Shown here: positions 35,991 to 44,468 of the stretch, piece by piece | Layout of the letters: each line of letters begins with the position of its first letter | Numbering within the stretch: the first letter of the stretch is position 1 | Source: Pseudopedobacter alpinus | GTDB taxonomy: Bacteria > Bacteroidota > Bacteroidia > Sphingobacteriales > Sphingobacteriaceae | Reading direction: 5' to 3' | DNA length: 64,000 nt | Assembly (NCBI RefSeq): GCF_042684645.1 | Contig: NZ_JBHULV010000044.1 | Coordinates: 80,918 to 144,917, forward strand | Notes under the pieces: model-generated | The model's input: the letters and a program-made list of their open reading frames with translations, nothing else | What the model was told of the DNA's origin: nothing | Databases searched by the model: none | Position numbers and translations under genes: made by a program

Positions 35991-36022
35991 ATGTGTAACT
36001 TGTAAAAGTAAATATAAAGGCC

Positions 36023-36436
36023 ATGAAAAAAGACATTCAAAACTCAGAAGATATTAAATTATTGGTAGATAAATTTTATGACAAGGCTGTTGCCGATGAA
36101 TCTTTAGGGCATATTTTTACAGATGTAGCTAAAGTAAATTGGGCGCACCATTTGCCCATTATGTATTCTTTTTGGGAATCTACACTTTTAGGTACAGCAG
36201 GTTATAAAGGCAATCCAATGGATGCTCATTTTAGATTGAATGAAAAATTTACTTTAACAGCAGAACATTTTAACAGTTGGAAATTTTTATTTATTGATAC
36301 TGTTGATGAGTATTTTGAAGGGGAAGTTGCGGATATAGCGAAAGAAAGAGCCAGAAGCATTGCAGATTTAATGTTCTATAAAATACATAACCATTATAAT
36401 GCTCCAGGAATGGCTAAGCTTAAACCCAAGGAATAA
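36023..36436 (+). CDS. Group III truncated hemoglobin
   Basis: A 137-residue soluble protein with the pattern of group III truncated globins: LLVDKFYDKAVADESLGHIF at helix A/B, LPIMYSFWESTLLGTAGYKG, a His in MDAHFRLNEKF and the heme-binding His in LTAEHFNSWKFLF, then VDEYFEGEVADIAKERARSI. Such globins bind heme and handle O2, NO or peroxide; the exact role here is not known. It follows the protease gene by 33 bases. Confidence 0.88.
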   Translation: MKKDIQNSEDIKLLVDKFYDKAVADESLGHIFTDVAKVNWAHHLPIMYSFWESTLLGTAGYKGNPMDAHFRLNEKFTLTAEHFNSWKFLFIDTVDEYFEGEVADIAKERARSIADLMFYKIHNHYNAPGMAKLKPKE

Positions 36437-36688
36437 TTGACGGCCTTTTTAGTGGTTTTATATCTTTTCAGAAAACAGACTTTTGCAAAAGATGAAAGCA
36501 CTATTTTTGAATAGGGGATAATTTTTAAAACTGTGTTAAGCCTCAACACCCTAAAATTTGAGTGGTAACAAATTCTAAATTAGCTTCATAATTTAGCTCT
36601 GATATCTTCTATGATTAAATATTTTTTCTATTTGTAATTAGGGGATAAAATTTTATCCAAAATATTTTTATTTCACAATATTTCAAAT

Positions 36689-36713
36689 AAAAAAAGAGGC
36701 TTTAAGCCTCTTT
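36689..36713 (-). terminator. Intrinsic terminator for the universal stress protein gene
   Basis: AAAGAGGCTT and AAGCCTCTTT form a near-perfect palindrome; on the minus strand it is followed by a run of T. It lies just past the minus-strand stop at 36720. Confidence 0.85.
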
Positions 36714-36719
36714 AAAATC

Positions 36720-37193
36720 TTATTTACTTTCAATAAACGGAACAATTAAAACCGGGCAATCTGCATGTCTGCTTACACTAGAAGCTACTGAACCTGATAT
36801 AAAATGATCAAAACCTGTGCGACTGTGAGTACCAATAACAATCATAGAAAAGTGTTGTTCCTTAGCTAAATTCACAATCTCGTTTGTAGTGTCGCCTTCT
36901 AAAATGTATTCCTCCACAATGGTTTCGGGTGCAAAAGTGTTTTTAAGAGTTTCAAAAAGTTTTTTTGCTTGCTCATTTTGAATGTCCATAATGTTGGGCA
37001 AAACCATACTGCTATCTCCTAAAATAGGGTCTCCGGTTATGTTTGTAGCAATAGGATATTCGTTAATATGAACTAAAGAAACACTAGCATTTAACTTTTT
37101 GGCTAAAGAAAAACCATAATCGGCAGCACATTGTGCATACTTAGAATCGTCAACGGCAATTAAAATTCTTTCAAATGTTTGTAAATTTTTCAT
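36720..37193 (-). CDS. Universal stress protein (UspA family)
   Basis: A 157-residue single Usp domain: RILIAVDDSKYAQCAADYGF at the N-terminus, SVSLVHINEYP, and the ATP-binding signature GTHSRTGFDHFISGSVASSV followed by CPVLIVPF. The G-2x-G-9x-G(S/T) pattern is present, so nucleotide binding is likely. It is divergent from the NlpC/P60 gene with only 52 bases between the starts; a minus-strand -7-like box CAAAAATA (read as TATTTTTG) lies at 37220-37227. Confidence 0.93.
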   Translation of the reverse strand: MKNLQTFERILIAVDDSKYAQCAADYGFSLAKKLNASVSLVHINEYPIATNITGDPILGDSSMVLPNIMDIQNEQAKKLFETLKNTFAPETIVEEYILEGDTTNEIVNLAKEQHFSMIVIGTHSRTGFDHFISGSVASSVSRHADCPVLIVPFIESK

Positions 37194-37245
37194 GTTTATT
37201 GGTTTTATGTTAAATTACACAAAAATATGACCAGCTTATAATTTT

Positions 37246-38034
37246 ATGGAAAATTCTTTGGGAATTTGTAATCTATCTACCGTACCGCTTAGGGGAAATC
37301 CTGCACATTCATCAGAAATGATTTCTCAGCTTTTATTTGCGGATACTTTTGAGATTTTGGAAAAAGATGATTTTTGGCTAAAAATAAGAATTGACCACGA
37401 TGGTTATGAAGGCTGGATAGATGGAAAACAAATGCAAACTGCCGATCCTTTGCAGGTGCATAGTTTAAAAAAGGAAGCGCAATTTTTAACTAGCGAAGCT
37501 AGCACCATGGTTTTGAAAGGAGGTTTGAAAGAGCCTTTTTACCTAGCAGCTGGCACAACTTTACCCTTTTTTGATAATGGAAAATGTAAATTAGGGAATG
37601 ATGTTTTTACCGTTACTTCCAGCAATGTTTTTGTAGCCAACCAAGAAGATTTTGAAACGAATATAATAGAAACTGCTAAGATATTTTTAAACGTTCCTTA
37701 CCTATGGGGCGGTAGAACACATGCGGGTATTGACTGTTCTGGCTTTTCGCAAATGGTTTTTAAAATGTTAGGTGTCCAATTAAAAAGAGATGCTTGGCAG
37801 CAAGCAGAGCAAGGAAAAACTGTTGACTTTTTAACCGAAGCAAAAGCCGGTGATTTGGCTTTTTTTGATAACCAAGAAGGAAGAATTACTCATGTGGGCG
37901 TAATGCTGAACAATAGCCAAATCATACATGCATCTGGCCGTGTAAAAATTGACAGAATCGATAACCAAGGGATTTTTGCTGCTGATCAAAATAAGTACAC
38001 GCATAAATTGAGGATTATTAAGAGGTATGTTTAG
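37246..38034 (+). CDS. C40 (NlpC/P60) peptidase with SH3-like N-terminal domains
   Basis: A 262-residue protein. Residues 1-130 hold SH3b-type domains (NLSTVPLRGNPAHSSEMISQ; GYEGWIDGKQ), and 140-262 the NlpC/P60 domain with catalytic Cys164 in GIDCSGFSQMVF, His in ITHVGVML and a third polar residue near IIHASGRVKID. Relatives cut the peptide stems of peptidoglycan or their fragments. No signal peptide is visible, as in cytoplasmic members that recycle imported muropeptides. Confidence 0.9.
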   Translation: MENSLGICNLSTVPLRGNPAHSSEMISQLLFADTFEILEKDDFWLKIRIDHDGYEGWIDGKQMQTADPLQVHSLKKEAQFLTSEASTMVLKGGLKEPFYLAAGTTLPFFDNGKCKLGNDVFTVTSSNVFVANQEDFETNIIETAKIFLNVPYLWGGRTHAGIDCSGFSQMVFKMLGVQLKRDAWQQAEQGKTVDFLTEAKAGDLAFFDNQEGRITHVGVMLNNSQIIHASGRVKIDRIDNQGIFAADQNKYTHKLRIIKRYV

Positions 38035-38276
38035 GGATTGAGATTTATAAAAGAAATTTTTGGGTAAAAAGCGGTAAAACAACAGAAACCGAATTTATGA
38101 GATTCAGGAATGCCTCGTAAAAAAATAAAACTTGAATAAATTTATACCCATGTATTACAAAATGTTAAGAGCCCTTTTGATGATTTATAATTTATTATAT
38201 CTAAAAATGTGTCTGATGCAGCCAGAAGTGTACAAGTTATAAGATATTTTAACTCGACAGAATCTTTAAAAACGAA

Positions 38277-38308
38277 TTTGTAACATCAAACTATTTATTA
38301 TATTTTTG
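38277..38308 (+). promoter_or_regulatory. Bacteroidota-type promoter of the first toxin-antitoxin pair
   Basis: TTTG at 38277-38280, a 20-base spacer, then TATTTTTG at 38301-38308, an exact match to TTTG-N19/21-TAnnTTTG. The toxin ATG follows 26 bases later. Confidence 0.65.
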
Positions 38309-38334
38309 TATCCGAACGAATACAATTTCAGAAA

Positions 38335-38634
38335 ATGTATTTTATTGAAAAGTCAACATAATTTGACAAGTGGTTTAAAAAGTTGAATGATTTGAGAGCA
38401 AAGGCTAAAATTTTGTTCAGGCTTCAGAAACTAGAAAATGAAGAGCATTTTGGAGACTGTAAGCCAGTTGGAAACGGAATTAGTGAATTGAAAATCAATT
38501 TTGCAAAAGGCTATAGGATTTATTTTAAAGAAATTGACGGAAAAATTATTATTCTGTTAATTGGAGGAGACAAATCCACTCAAGAAAATGACATCGATAA
38601 AGCGAAAGTAATTTGGGATAAACTAAAAAAATAA
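38335..38634 (+). pseudogene. HigB/RelE-type toxin with a nonsense codon at position 9
   Basis: From the ATG at 38335 the frame reads MYFIEKST, then TAA at 38359-38361, then FDKWFKKLNDLRAKAKILFR through to KVIWDKLKK. Relatives usually have an acidic residue at that place (STEFDKW pattern), so a single G-to-T change would give the stop. The rest is an intact RelE/HigB-like mRNA-interferase fold (ELKINFAKGYRIYFKEIDGK). A TTG at 38383 could restart translation but would lose 16 residues. Its antitoxin gene starts one base after its stop. The toxin is probably inactive. Confidence 0.8.
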
Positions 38635-38635
38635 A

Positions 38636-38920
38636 ATGGAAACATCAAAATTTGAAATAGCTGATTATTTAGACAGCAACGAAATGATTGCAGAATATTT
38701 AAATGCGGTTTTGGAAGAAGGAAATGATACCGAAGTTGTGACTGCAATTGGACACATCGCTAAAGCAATTGGCATGACCAAAATAGCGCAAGAAACCGGA
38801 ATGAGTAGACCAAGTTTATACAAGGCATTATCTGAGGGAGCTAAACCACAATTTTCAACTATTATGAAAGTATTGAAAGCTGTTGGTGGACAATTAAAAA
38901 TAAACCCAGTATCTGCATAA
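38636..38920 (+). CDS. HigA-type antitoxin (addiction module antidote)
   Basis: A 94-residue protein with helix-turn-helix (MTKIAQETGMSRPSLYKALS) at about residues 47-66 and the family ending TIMKVLKAVGGQLKINP. Relatives bind and neutralise the upstream RelE/HigB toxin and repress the shared promoter. It directly follows the broken toxin and is intact itself. Confidence 0.88.
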   Translation: METSKFEIADYLDSNEMIAEYLNAVLEEGNDTEVVTAIGHIAKAIGMTKIAQETGMSRPSLYKALSEGAKPQFSTIMKVLKAVGGQLKINPVSA

Positions 38921-38925
38921 AAAAA

Positions 38926-39036
38926 CGCCTAATAACAGCTAAGGTTTCGTTGGGCTCGGAGAGCCAACAATGAAACCGTGATTGAACGGAACCGGACACA
39001 TTCAGATCTGTTATGGACTTATCGTTGTTAGATTTC
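38926..39036. repeat. attC-like imperfect palindrome after the first TA pair
   Basis: The region starts GCCTAATAAC and ends GTTGTTAGAT; the two ends pair at nine of the ten bases of GCCTAATAAC/GTTGTTAGGC apart from the last two, and GTTAGAT fits GTTRRRY. Inside are ATAACAG/CTGTTAT and a strong hairpin GGTTTCGTTGGGCT with AGCCAACAATGAAACC. The layout resembles an integron attC site, but the first box departs from RYYYAAC. An ordinary palindromic intergenic repeat is the alternative. Confidence 0.4.
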
Positions 39037-39226
39037 TATTGAAGCAATCAATTTTAAGGAGTTCGTTTTTTTAGGCATTTCATTAATACATTTCCTTCCA
39101 ATTTCCTGTTTACAGGCACAAAACCTCCCTTACCCATTCGCTAGTTAGTGGACAGGGAAAACGTATTTTGGCTAATACCGATGTAATAAGCAGGTGGCCC
39201 ACGGCTATCAAAGACAGCAATGGTAT

Positions 39227-39263
39227 NNNNNNNNNNNNNNNNNNNNNNNNNNNNNNNNNNNNN
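39227..39263. other. Assembly gap (37 N)
   Basis: A run of N joins two contigs. Sequence on the left (39100-39226) is not recognised; sequence on the right is a transposase remnant on the minus strand. Confidence 0.99.
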
Positions 39264-39475
39264 TCAATTTCTCCCGCTTCCAAGTGCTACTCAAAAAGCC
39301 ATAATGCCTCATCTTCACAAAGCGTTTGGGTAAAATATGCAAGGCAAACCGTCTGATGAATTCCTCATTGCTGAGGTGCCATTTCTGCCTAAACTAGCCA
39401 ACCGTTATAGCCAATACTACCCGATAGAACCGCCTAGAAAACATTTTGAATTTGTTGTCTGAATAGTTAACTTTG
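39264..39475 (-). pseudogene. IS91-type transposase fragment
   Basis: The minus strand reads, after an in-frame stop, KWHLSNEEFIRRFALHILPK and RFVKMRHYGFLSSTWKREKL. This EFIRRF...HILPK.FVK.RHYGFL stretch is characteristic of IS91/IS801-type Y2 transposases. The fragment has an internal TAG near 39390 and is cut by the assembly gap. It ends about ten bases before the next toxin gene. Confidence 0.75.
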
Positions 39476-39479
39476 ACTT

Positions 39480-39818
39480 GTGAATAATGACAGACAAGTA
39501 ATTGCTTACAAAAACTATTTCCTCGACTTCTATGAAAGCCAGACAGACAAAGTGCAGGCGAAAATCGAATGGACTTTAAATCTGATTAAAGTCACTCCGA
39601 AAGTTCCTGAAAAGTTTTTTAAGCATATGCAAGGAACAAAAGGACTTTACGAGATCCGTGTAGAAGTAGGTAGCAATATATATCGAATATTTTCCTTTTT
39701 TGATAAAGGAAATTTAGTCGTTTTAGGAAACGGTTTTCATAAGAAAAGTCAAAAAACACCAAAACAAGAAATCGAAAAGGCACTTAAAATAATGGAGGAA
39801 TATCAAAATGACAACTAA
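39480..39818 (+). CDS. HigB-like toxin (phage Gp49-like family)
   Basis: A 112-residue protein from a GTG start; no in-frame ATG fits the family length. It carries the family pattern VIAYKNYFLDFYESQTDKVQ, FFKHMQGTKGLYEIRVEVGS, NIYRIFSFFD and LVVLGNGFHKKSQKTPKQEI. Such toxins cut mRNA at the ribosome. The antitoxin gene overlaps its last 11 bases, with the toxin-first order of higBA loci. All expected regions are present, so this pair looks functional. Confidence 0.85.
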   Translation: MNNDRQVIAYKNYFLDFYESQTDKVQAKIEWTLNLIKVTPKVPEKFFKHMQGTKGLYEIRVEVGSNIYRIFSFFDKGNLVVLGNGFHKKSQKTPKQEIEKALKIMEEYQNDN

Positions 39819-40110
39819 AAAGAATATCACAACATTAGACGAAATTCTTGACAAAAAATACGGAACAAAAGGAAATCCGAAAAGAGAAGAATGGGAACAA
39901 CAATTTGAAGCTTTCAGACTTGGTGCATTGCTTGAAGAAGCCCGAACTAAATTGGGAATGACACAAGAACAACTTGCTAAAAAGTGCGGAACCAACAAAT
40001 CCTATATTTCAAGAATCGAAAATGACGCATCTGATATTAGGCTTTCTACTTTAATGAAAATCATTCAGAAAGGTTTAGGCGGACATTTAAAATTGACTCT
40101 TCAGGTTTAA
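39808..40110 (+). CDS. HigA-like XRE-family antitoxin
   Basis: A 100-residue protein with an XRE helix-turn-helix at about 50-95 (LGMTQEQLAKKCGTNKSYIS, then RIENDASDIRLSTLMKII). The N-terminal half (LDEILDKKYGTKGNPKREEW) probably binds the toxin. It overlaps the toxin gene by 11 bases, which couples translation. Confidence 0.9.
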   Translation: MTTKKNITTLDEILDKKYGTKGNPKREEWEQQFEAFRLGALLEEARTKLGMTQEQLAKKCGTNKSYISRIENDASDIRLSTLMKIIQKGLGGHLKLTLQV

Positions 40111-40126
40111 CAAAAAAACAGTACTG

Positions 40127-40258
40127 GCTATAACCACAGGTTTGCAAAATTGCGAGCGAAGTGCGCTCACTTCCTTCACTTCTTTTTATTTAGTTTTGTG
40201 GGGTGCGACAAAGGTTCTGCAAGCAATTTCGCAATTTCTCAAACCCGCCAATTGTTAG
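40127..40258. repeat. attC-like imperfect palindrome after the second TA pair
   Basis: The region begins GGCTATAACCAC and ends CCAATTGTTAGGTGTC; GTTAGGT fits GTTRRRY. Arms GGTTTGCAAAATTGCG and CGCAATTTCTCAAACC pair well around a long, partly palindromic centre (GAGCGAAGTGCGCTCACTTC). Position after a small gene pair and before another fits a cassette boundary; the first box (CTATAAC) is a poor match to RYYYAAC. Confidence 0.4.
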
Positions 40259-40319
40259 GTGTCATACTTACCGACAGCAAGGATATTACTGATTGGAAAT
40301 ATTTTCGTAAATTAACGCA

Positions 40320-40840
40320 ATGAAAAATAAGCAGGAAATACAATTGGATTTTGTGCTTGACAAACTTACCAATTCCATCCAAAACACTATTTCTGGCGAC
40401 AGTTTCCAAACGGAAGTTGCAAGATTTACATTAAAGGACAGCAAAAGTATTACAGTTAAAAATGGCTGGAATTTCAATTGGAAAGCCGAACTGAAAGATG
40501 ATCCTAAAGAAGTACAAACTGACAATAACCAATAATTTGGATATAGTTCAAGGTTTATTAAGTATCACAAAAGAAGCCGACCATGTTTTTATGAACCTTT
40601 TGGAAAATGCGCCTTTTAATATTGGACGAAATAAGCTCTATGAAGGCGTAGCAGGTAATTTAGTTGCATTCGCTTGCAAACTTTCATTTCAATATGGTTT
40701 TGACGGTTTTGTTGCTTTTACAGCAAAAAAAATTGATAAATCATTATGAAGAATCATTAGGAGCATACCATTTTGGCGGACACAGAATAATTCCGACCGA
40801 ATCAGCAAAATTACTAGTTGAAAAATATTTTAAAACTTAA
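40320..40840 (+). pseudogene. GNAT-like (possible toxin) gene broken by two frameshifts
   Basis: Three adjoining frames make one protein: MKNKQEIQLDFVLDKLTNSI to WKAELKDDPKEV (40320 to about 40512); then YKLTITNNLDIVQGLLSITK to GFDGFVAFTAK (to about 40731); then LINHYEESLGAYHFGGHRII to LVEKYFKT (ending 40840). The second shift is at A8 (near 40725-40732), a slippage-prone run; the first looks like a two-base loss at GTAC. NKLYEGVAGNLVAFACKLSF and the HYE.sLGA region recall small GNAT-fold proteins common in Bacteroidota next to a short partner gene. Acetyltransferase or toxin activity is inference. Confidence 0.65.
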
Positions 40841-40844
40841 GATT

Positions 40845-41012
40845 ATGGGATTTATAAGAGAACCAAAAGGGGTTGACTTTATTATTCAAAGCGAACCTTT
40901 AACAGAAAAAGAAAAAAAAGAAATTAGCCAGTTTATTTTAGACTATAAATTGAAGAAGTCAAAAACAGAACCGAAAAAAGTTAAAAATGATTGTGATAAA
41001 CAGCTTTCATAA
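40845..41012 (+). CDS. Small partner protein of the GNAT-like gene (55 aa)
   Basis: Starts with ATG at 40845, four bases after the broken gene. The sequence MGFIREPKGVDFIIQSEPLT is followed by EKEKKEISQFILDYKLKKSK; highly charged and helical, as small antitoxins are. I recognise the pattern as a recurrent short partner in Bacteroidota but cannot name a family. An antitoxin role is inference from position. Confidence 0.55.
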   Translation: MGFIREPKGVDFIIQSEPLTEKEKKEISQFILDYKLKKSKTEPKKVKNDCDKQLS

Positions 41013-41034
41013 AAAGTACGAACCTAATTGTCTG

Positions 41035-41050
41035 GAGAGTTAAGCGAAAG
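41035..41050 (+). repeat. Direct repeat flanking the DinB gene, left copy
   Basis: GAGAGTTAAGCGAAAG, identical to 41627-41642. Weaker similarity (TCTTCA.ATT.AA..AATGA) continues for about 35 bases after each copy. Confidence 0.8.
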
Positions 41051-41149
41051 AGTCTCTTCAGATTTAATAATGAAATTGAGTCTCTAGACTATTTAACAAA
41101 TGTTTTTATTAGAAAAGCTTAAAATTCAAAGATATTCAAACCTCATAAT

Positions 41150-41602
41150 ATGAAAACAAAAACAGATATATTTCTTGAACTTTGGATAGAAGCCAGAACA
41201 AGATTTACCAATCAGTTAGCAAATATTACTGCTGCAGATTTGGAGAAAAAACTTTTACCTTCCCAAAATAGTATTGGTTTTTTAATGAGGCATATTGGTG
41301 ATGTTGAATTGCTTTTTGCTAAAAATGTATTTGGCGATAGTACGGTTAAAGTAACTGCTAAAACTGTTATTGATAAATATGATACTGGCGAATGGACTAA
41401 TCTGGAAGAACTAAAAGCTTATGTATCTAAATCATTTGAAACTTTACAAACGATAGTTGAAAAACAAAAAGACGAAGATTGGGAAACCGTTATAACTACT
41501 AAAGAATTTGGAGCTAAAACAAAAGCAGAAGCATTTGGTAGAATTGTATCACATACTGCATACCACGCAGGTCAATTGGCTCTTATTCAAAAATATTGCT
41601 GA
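41150..41602 (+). CDS. DinB-superfamily protein
   Basis: A 150-residue four-helix protein: ELWIEARTRFTNQLANITAA, then SIGFLMRHIGDVELLFAKNV and near the C-terminus IVSHTAYHAGQLALIQKYC. The His residues in MRHIGD and SHTAYHAGQ form the metal site of DinB/YfiT-like proteins. These act as metal-dependent thiol transferases or have unknown function. The gene lies between two 16-bp direct repeats. Confidence 0.88.
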   Translation: MKTKTDIFLELWIEARTRFTNQLANITAADLEKKLLPSQNSIGFLMRHIGDVELLFAKNVFGDSTVKVTAKTVIDKYDTGEWTNLEELKAYVSKSFETLQTIVEKQKDEDWETVITTKEFGAKTKAEAFGRIVSHTAYHAGQLALIQKYC

Positions 41603-41626
41603 GCTATTGAAAAAAACAACTGTTTA

Positions 41627-41642
41627 GAGAGTTAAGCGAAAG
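41627..41642 (+). repeat. Direct repeat flanking the DinB gene, right copy
   Basis: GAGAGTTAAGCGAAAG, 592 bases from the left copy at 41035-41050, so the pair brackets the DinB gene and its upstream region. Confidence 0.8.
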
Positions 41643-41817
41643 TATTTCTTCAAATTAAGAAATGATGTCTTGTCTTAAAATAAGAGATGATTTCAGTTAA
41701 GCTCCCCATGGTCTGTGTCCTCAAAAAAACTAAATGTTAGTATAACATTTCGGCCTTCAAAGGTACAGTTCGAGTTTGTACAATTACAATAACGCTTAAA
41801 CGAAAATCATCTCTATA

Positions 41818-44310
41818 CTAAATCTTCGCATTCTTTAACCTCAAAGAATTTGCAATAACAGATACAGAACTGAAACTCATAGCTAAAGCGGCAATCATCG
41901 GCGAAAGCAACATTCCAAAAACAGGATACAAAGCACCAGCAGCTATTGGAATACCAATAATATTATAGCCTAGGGCAAAAACTAAGTTTTCTTTTATGTT
42001 GCGCATTACATGGTGACTTAAACTTTTAGCTTTTGCAATACCATTTAAATCGCCTTTTACTAAAGTTATAGCAGCACTTTCAATAGCTACATCAGTCCCG
42101 GTACCCATTGCAATGCCAATATCAGCTTGCGATAGGGCAGGAGCATCATTAATTCCATCGCCAGCCATGGCTACTTTTTTACCTTCGGCTTGTAAAATCT
42201 TAATTTCTTCTAATTTATGCTGAGGTAGCATTTGTGCTTTATAGCCATCTAAATTTAAAGTCTCACTTACAGCTTTTGCGGTAGCTTCATTATCGCCAGT
42301 AAACATCATTACTTTTATGCCTTCTTTTTGTAGTTGCTGTATAGCTGCTTTGCTAGTTGTTTTAATTTTATCGCTAATTACTACATAACCTACAACCTTT
42401 TTATTAATGGCCATGTAAGAAACAGTTTTGCCTTTTTGTTGTGCTGTATTTACTTCTTTTGAAATGTCTTGAGGAATTTCTGCATCAATTTGTTCCATTA
42501 AACTTTGGTTGCCTAAAGCCAGTTGCAATTGCTCTAAATCGCCAATTACGCCTTTTCCTGTAATGGCTTCAAATTTTTGTACAGCTTTAAAATCTATGTT
42601 TTTTTCTTTGGCATAATTTAATGTTGCTTGTGCTAAAGGATGTTCGCTTTGTGCATTTAAAGCTGCAATTTGAGCTGTTAAATCATTTTCGGTATATTCT
42701 TGAGAATGGCTTTTAATTTCTTCTACAGATGGTTTTCCTTCGGTAATGGTGCCGGTTTTGTCTATAATTAGCACATCTATTTTATTCATTTTTTCTAAAG
42801 CTTCGGCATTCTTTATGAGGATGCCATTTTTTGCACCTTTACCAACGCCAACCATAACGGCCATTGGTGTTGCCAAACCTAAAGCACATGGACAGGCAAT
42901 AATTAATACCGCAAGGGCATTAACCATGGCATAAACATAAGCAGGGTTAGGACCATAAATTGCCCAAACAATAAAAGTAACTACCGATACCATTACCACA
43001 ATTGGCACAAAATAGCCTGAGATTTTATCAGCCATTTTTTGAATGGGTGCTTTAGATCTGCTTGCAGTTTCTACCATTTGTATAATTTGAGCCAATAATG
43101 TTTCTGACCCAATTTTATCGGTACGCATAATAAAAGATTTATTGCCGTTTATAGTTCCTGCAATAACTTTATCGCCTACTTTTTTAGTTACCGGAATAGG
43201 TTCGCCAGAGATCATTGCCTCATCAATGGTGCTTTCTCCTTCATGTATGGTGCCATCAACTGGAATTTTTTCTCCGGGTTTAACCCTCAATAAATCTCCT
43301 TTTAAGATAGCATCAATAGCCACTTCTTGTTCTTTACCGTCAGTAATTTTAATGGCTTTATTTGGCGCTAGTTTTAATAATTCTTTAATAGCACTATTGG
43401 TTTTGCCATGCGCCCTCGCTTCTAATACTTGGCCCAATAAAACCAAGGTTAATATCACTGTTGCTGCCTCAAAATATACATAAACAGTACCTAAATGGGT
43501 TTTAAATTGATCAGGAAAAATATCGGGAACAAGCAAAGCAAAAACACTAAATAGCCATGCTACACCAGCACCAATACCAATTAGGGTAAACATATTTAAA
43601 TTCCAACTTAAAATAGAACGCCATGCTCTTTCAAAAAATAGCCAGCAAGTGTAAAAAACTACAGGTATAGAAAGTGCAAATTGTACCCAGTTCCAATAAT
43701 TTAAATCCATTATTTGGTATAGTGGATTATTTGGAATCATTTCCGACATGGCAATGATGAAGATGGGTAAGGTAAATGCTACCGATATTTTGAGCTTTCT
43801 AATTAGCTTTTTTAGGGTGATGTCTTCTTCATCAGCTTCTGGCTCCATTGGTACTAAATCCATTCCGCAAATTGGGCAATCTCCAAGTTGGTCTTTAATA
43901 ACTTCAGGATGCATTGGGCAAGTGTATTTTGCTTGTTTGTTTACCGTTGTTGAGGGTACTAGATCCATTCCGCATACTGGGCAGTCACCAGGTTTGATGT
44001 AAGTTTTATCGCCTTCGCAATGCATGGGGCAATAATAGGTTGCGCCTTTAATTGCAACGGCGGGCTTTTTTGGTGCCGCCGCCTGATTATTGTTTCCACA
44101 GCAAGACATTGTACGGATGGTGTAATTTCCTTTTGCGCTCAATACATCTTGTAAATGAGTTAAGGAAATACTTTCTTCCATTTCAATGTTTGCTTGTGGC
44201 GGATTTAAAGTGACTTCGGCTTTAACACCTTCAATGGTATTTAAGGTGTTTTCTACTTTGGTTCTGCAACCATTGCAGCTCATTCCGTCAACTATATATG
44301 TTTGTTTCAT
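41818..44310 (-). CDS. copA: Copper-translocating P1B-type ATPase with three metal-binding N-terminal domains
   Basis: An 830-residue heavy-metal P-type ATPase. An HMA domain (MSCNGC, Cys12 and Cys15) is followed by two copies of a CPMH...CPxCGMDLVP zinc-ribbon-like metal-binding domain (residues about 90-155). The membrane part has the ion motif CPC (Cys473-Pro-Cys475 in IIACPCALGLATP), phosphorylated Asp517 in DKTGTITEGKP, the HP motif SEHPLAQA and the hinge GDGINDAPALSQADIGIAMG. CPC-type pumps export Cu(I). A possible -7 box lies upstream, but no regulator is adjacent. Confidence 0.94.
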   Translation of the reverse strand: MKQTYIVDGMSCNGCRTKVENTLNTIEGVKAEVTLNPPQANIEMEESISLTHLQDVLSAKGNYTIRTMSCCGNNNQAAAPKKPAVAIKGATYYCPMHCEGDKTYIKPGDCPVCGMDLVPSTTVNKQAKYTCPMHPEVIKDQLGDCPICGMDLVPMEPEADEEDITLKKLIRKLKISVAFTLPIFIIAMSEMIPNNPLYQIMDLNYWNWVQFALSIPVVFYTCWLFFERAWRSILSWNLNMFTLIGIGAGVAWLFSVFALLVPDIFPDQFKTHLGTVYVYFEAATVILTLVLLGQVLEARAHGKTNSAIKELLKLAPNKAIKITDGKEQEVAIDAILKGDLLRVKPGEKIPVDGTIHEGESTIDEAMISGEPIPVTKKVGDKVIAGTINGNKSFIMRTDKIGSETLLAQIIQMVETASRSKAPIQKMADKISGYFVPIVVMVSVVTFIVWAIYGPNPAYVYAMVNALAVLIIACPCALGLATPMAVMVGVGKGAKNGILIKNAEALEKMNKIDVLIIDKTGTITEGKPSVEEIKSHSQEYTENDLTAQIAALNAQSEHPLAQATLNYAKEKNIDFKAVQKFEAITGKGVIGDLEQLQLALGNQSLMEQIDAEIPQDISKEVNTAQQKGKTVSYMAINKKVVGYVVISDKIKTTSKAAIQQLQKEGIKVMMFTGDNEATAKAVSETLNLDGYKAQMLPQHKLEEIKILQAEGKKVAMAGDGINDAPALSQADIGIAMGTGTDVAIESAAITLVKGDLNGIAKAKSLSHHVMRNIKENLVFALGYNIIGIPIAAGALYPVFGMLLSPMIAALAMSFSSVSVIANSLRLKNAKI

Positions 44311-44468
44311 GATTTTTAATTAGTTAATATCCTCAAAAAATGAAGTATTTAAAGATTAATTTGATAGTTTCAAACTTAATAAACAAGTAGATACAAAAGT
44401 TATACAATAAAGAGTTTATGTTGTATAATTTGTTTTTTGACTTTAAATTTAGAAAGGCTTAAGCGATA

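Noticed and set aside
39168..39356. Frame spanning the assembly gap
   Set aside because: It contains 37 unknown bases and overlaps the IS91-type remnant on the other strand; no coding support.
42746..44002. Plus-strand frames inside the copper ATPase gene
   Set aside because: Antisense shadows of a gene with unmistakable P-type ATPase motifs.
44311..44460. Promoter for copA with CAAACTTA as -7 box
   Set aside because: The -7 match is good, but the nearest CAAA is only 15 bases away, outside the 19-21 spacing.
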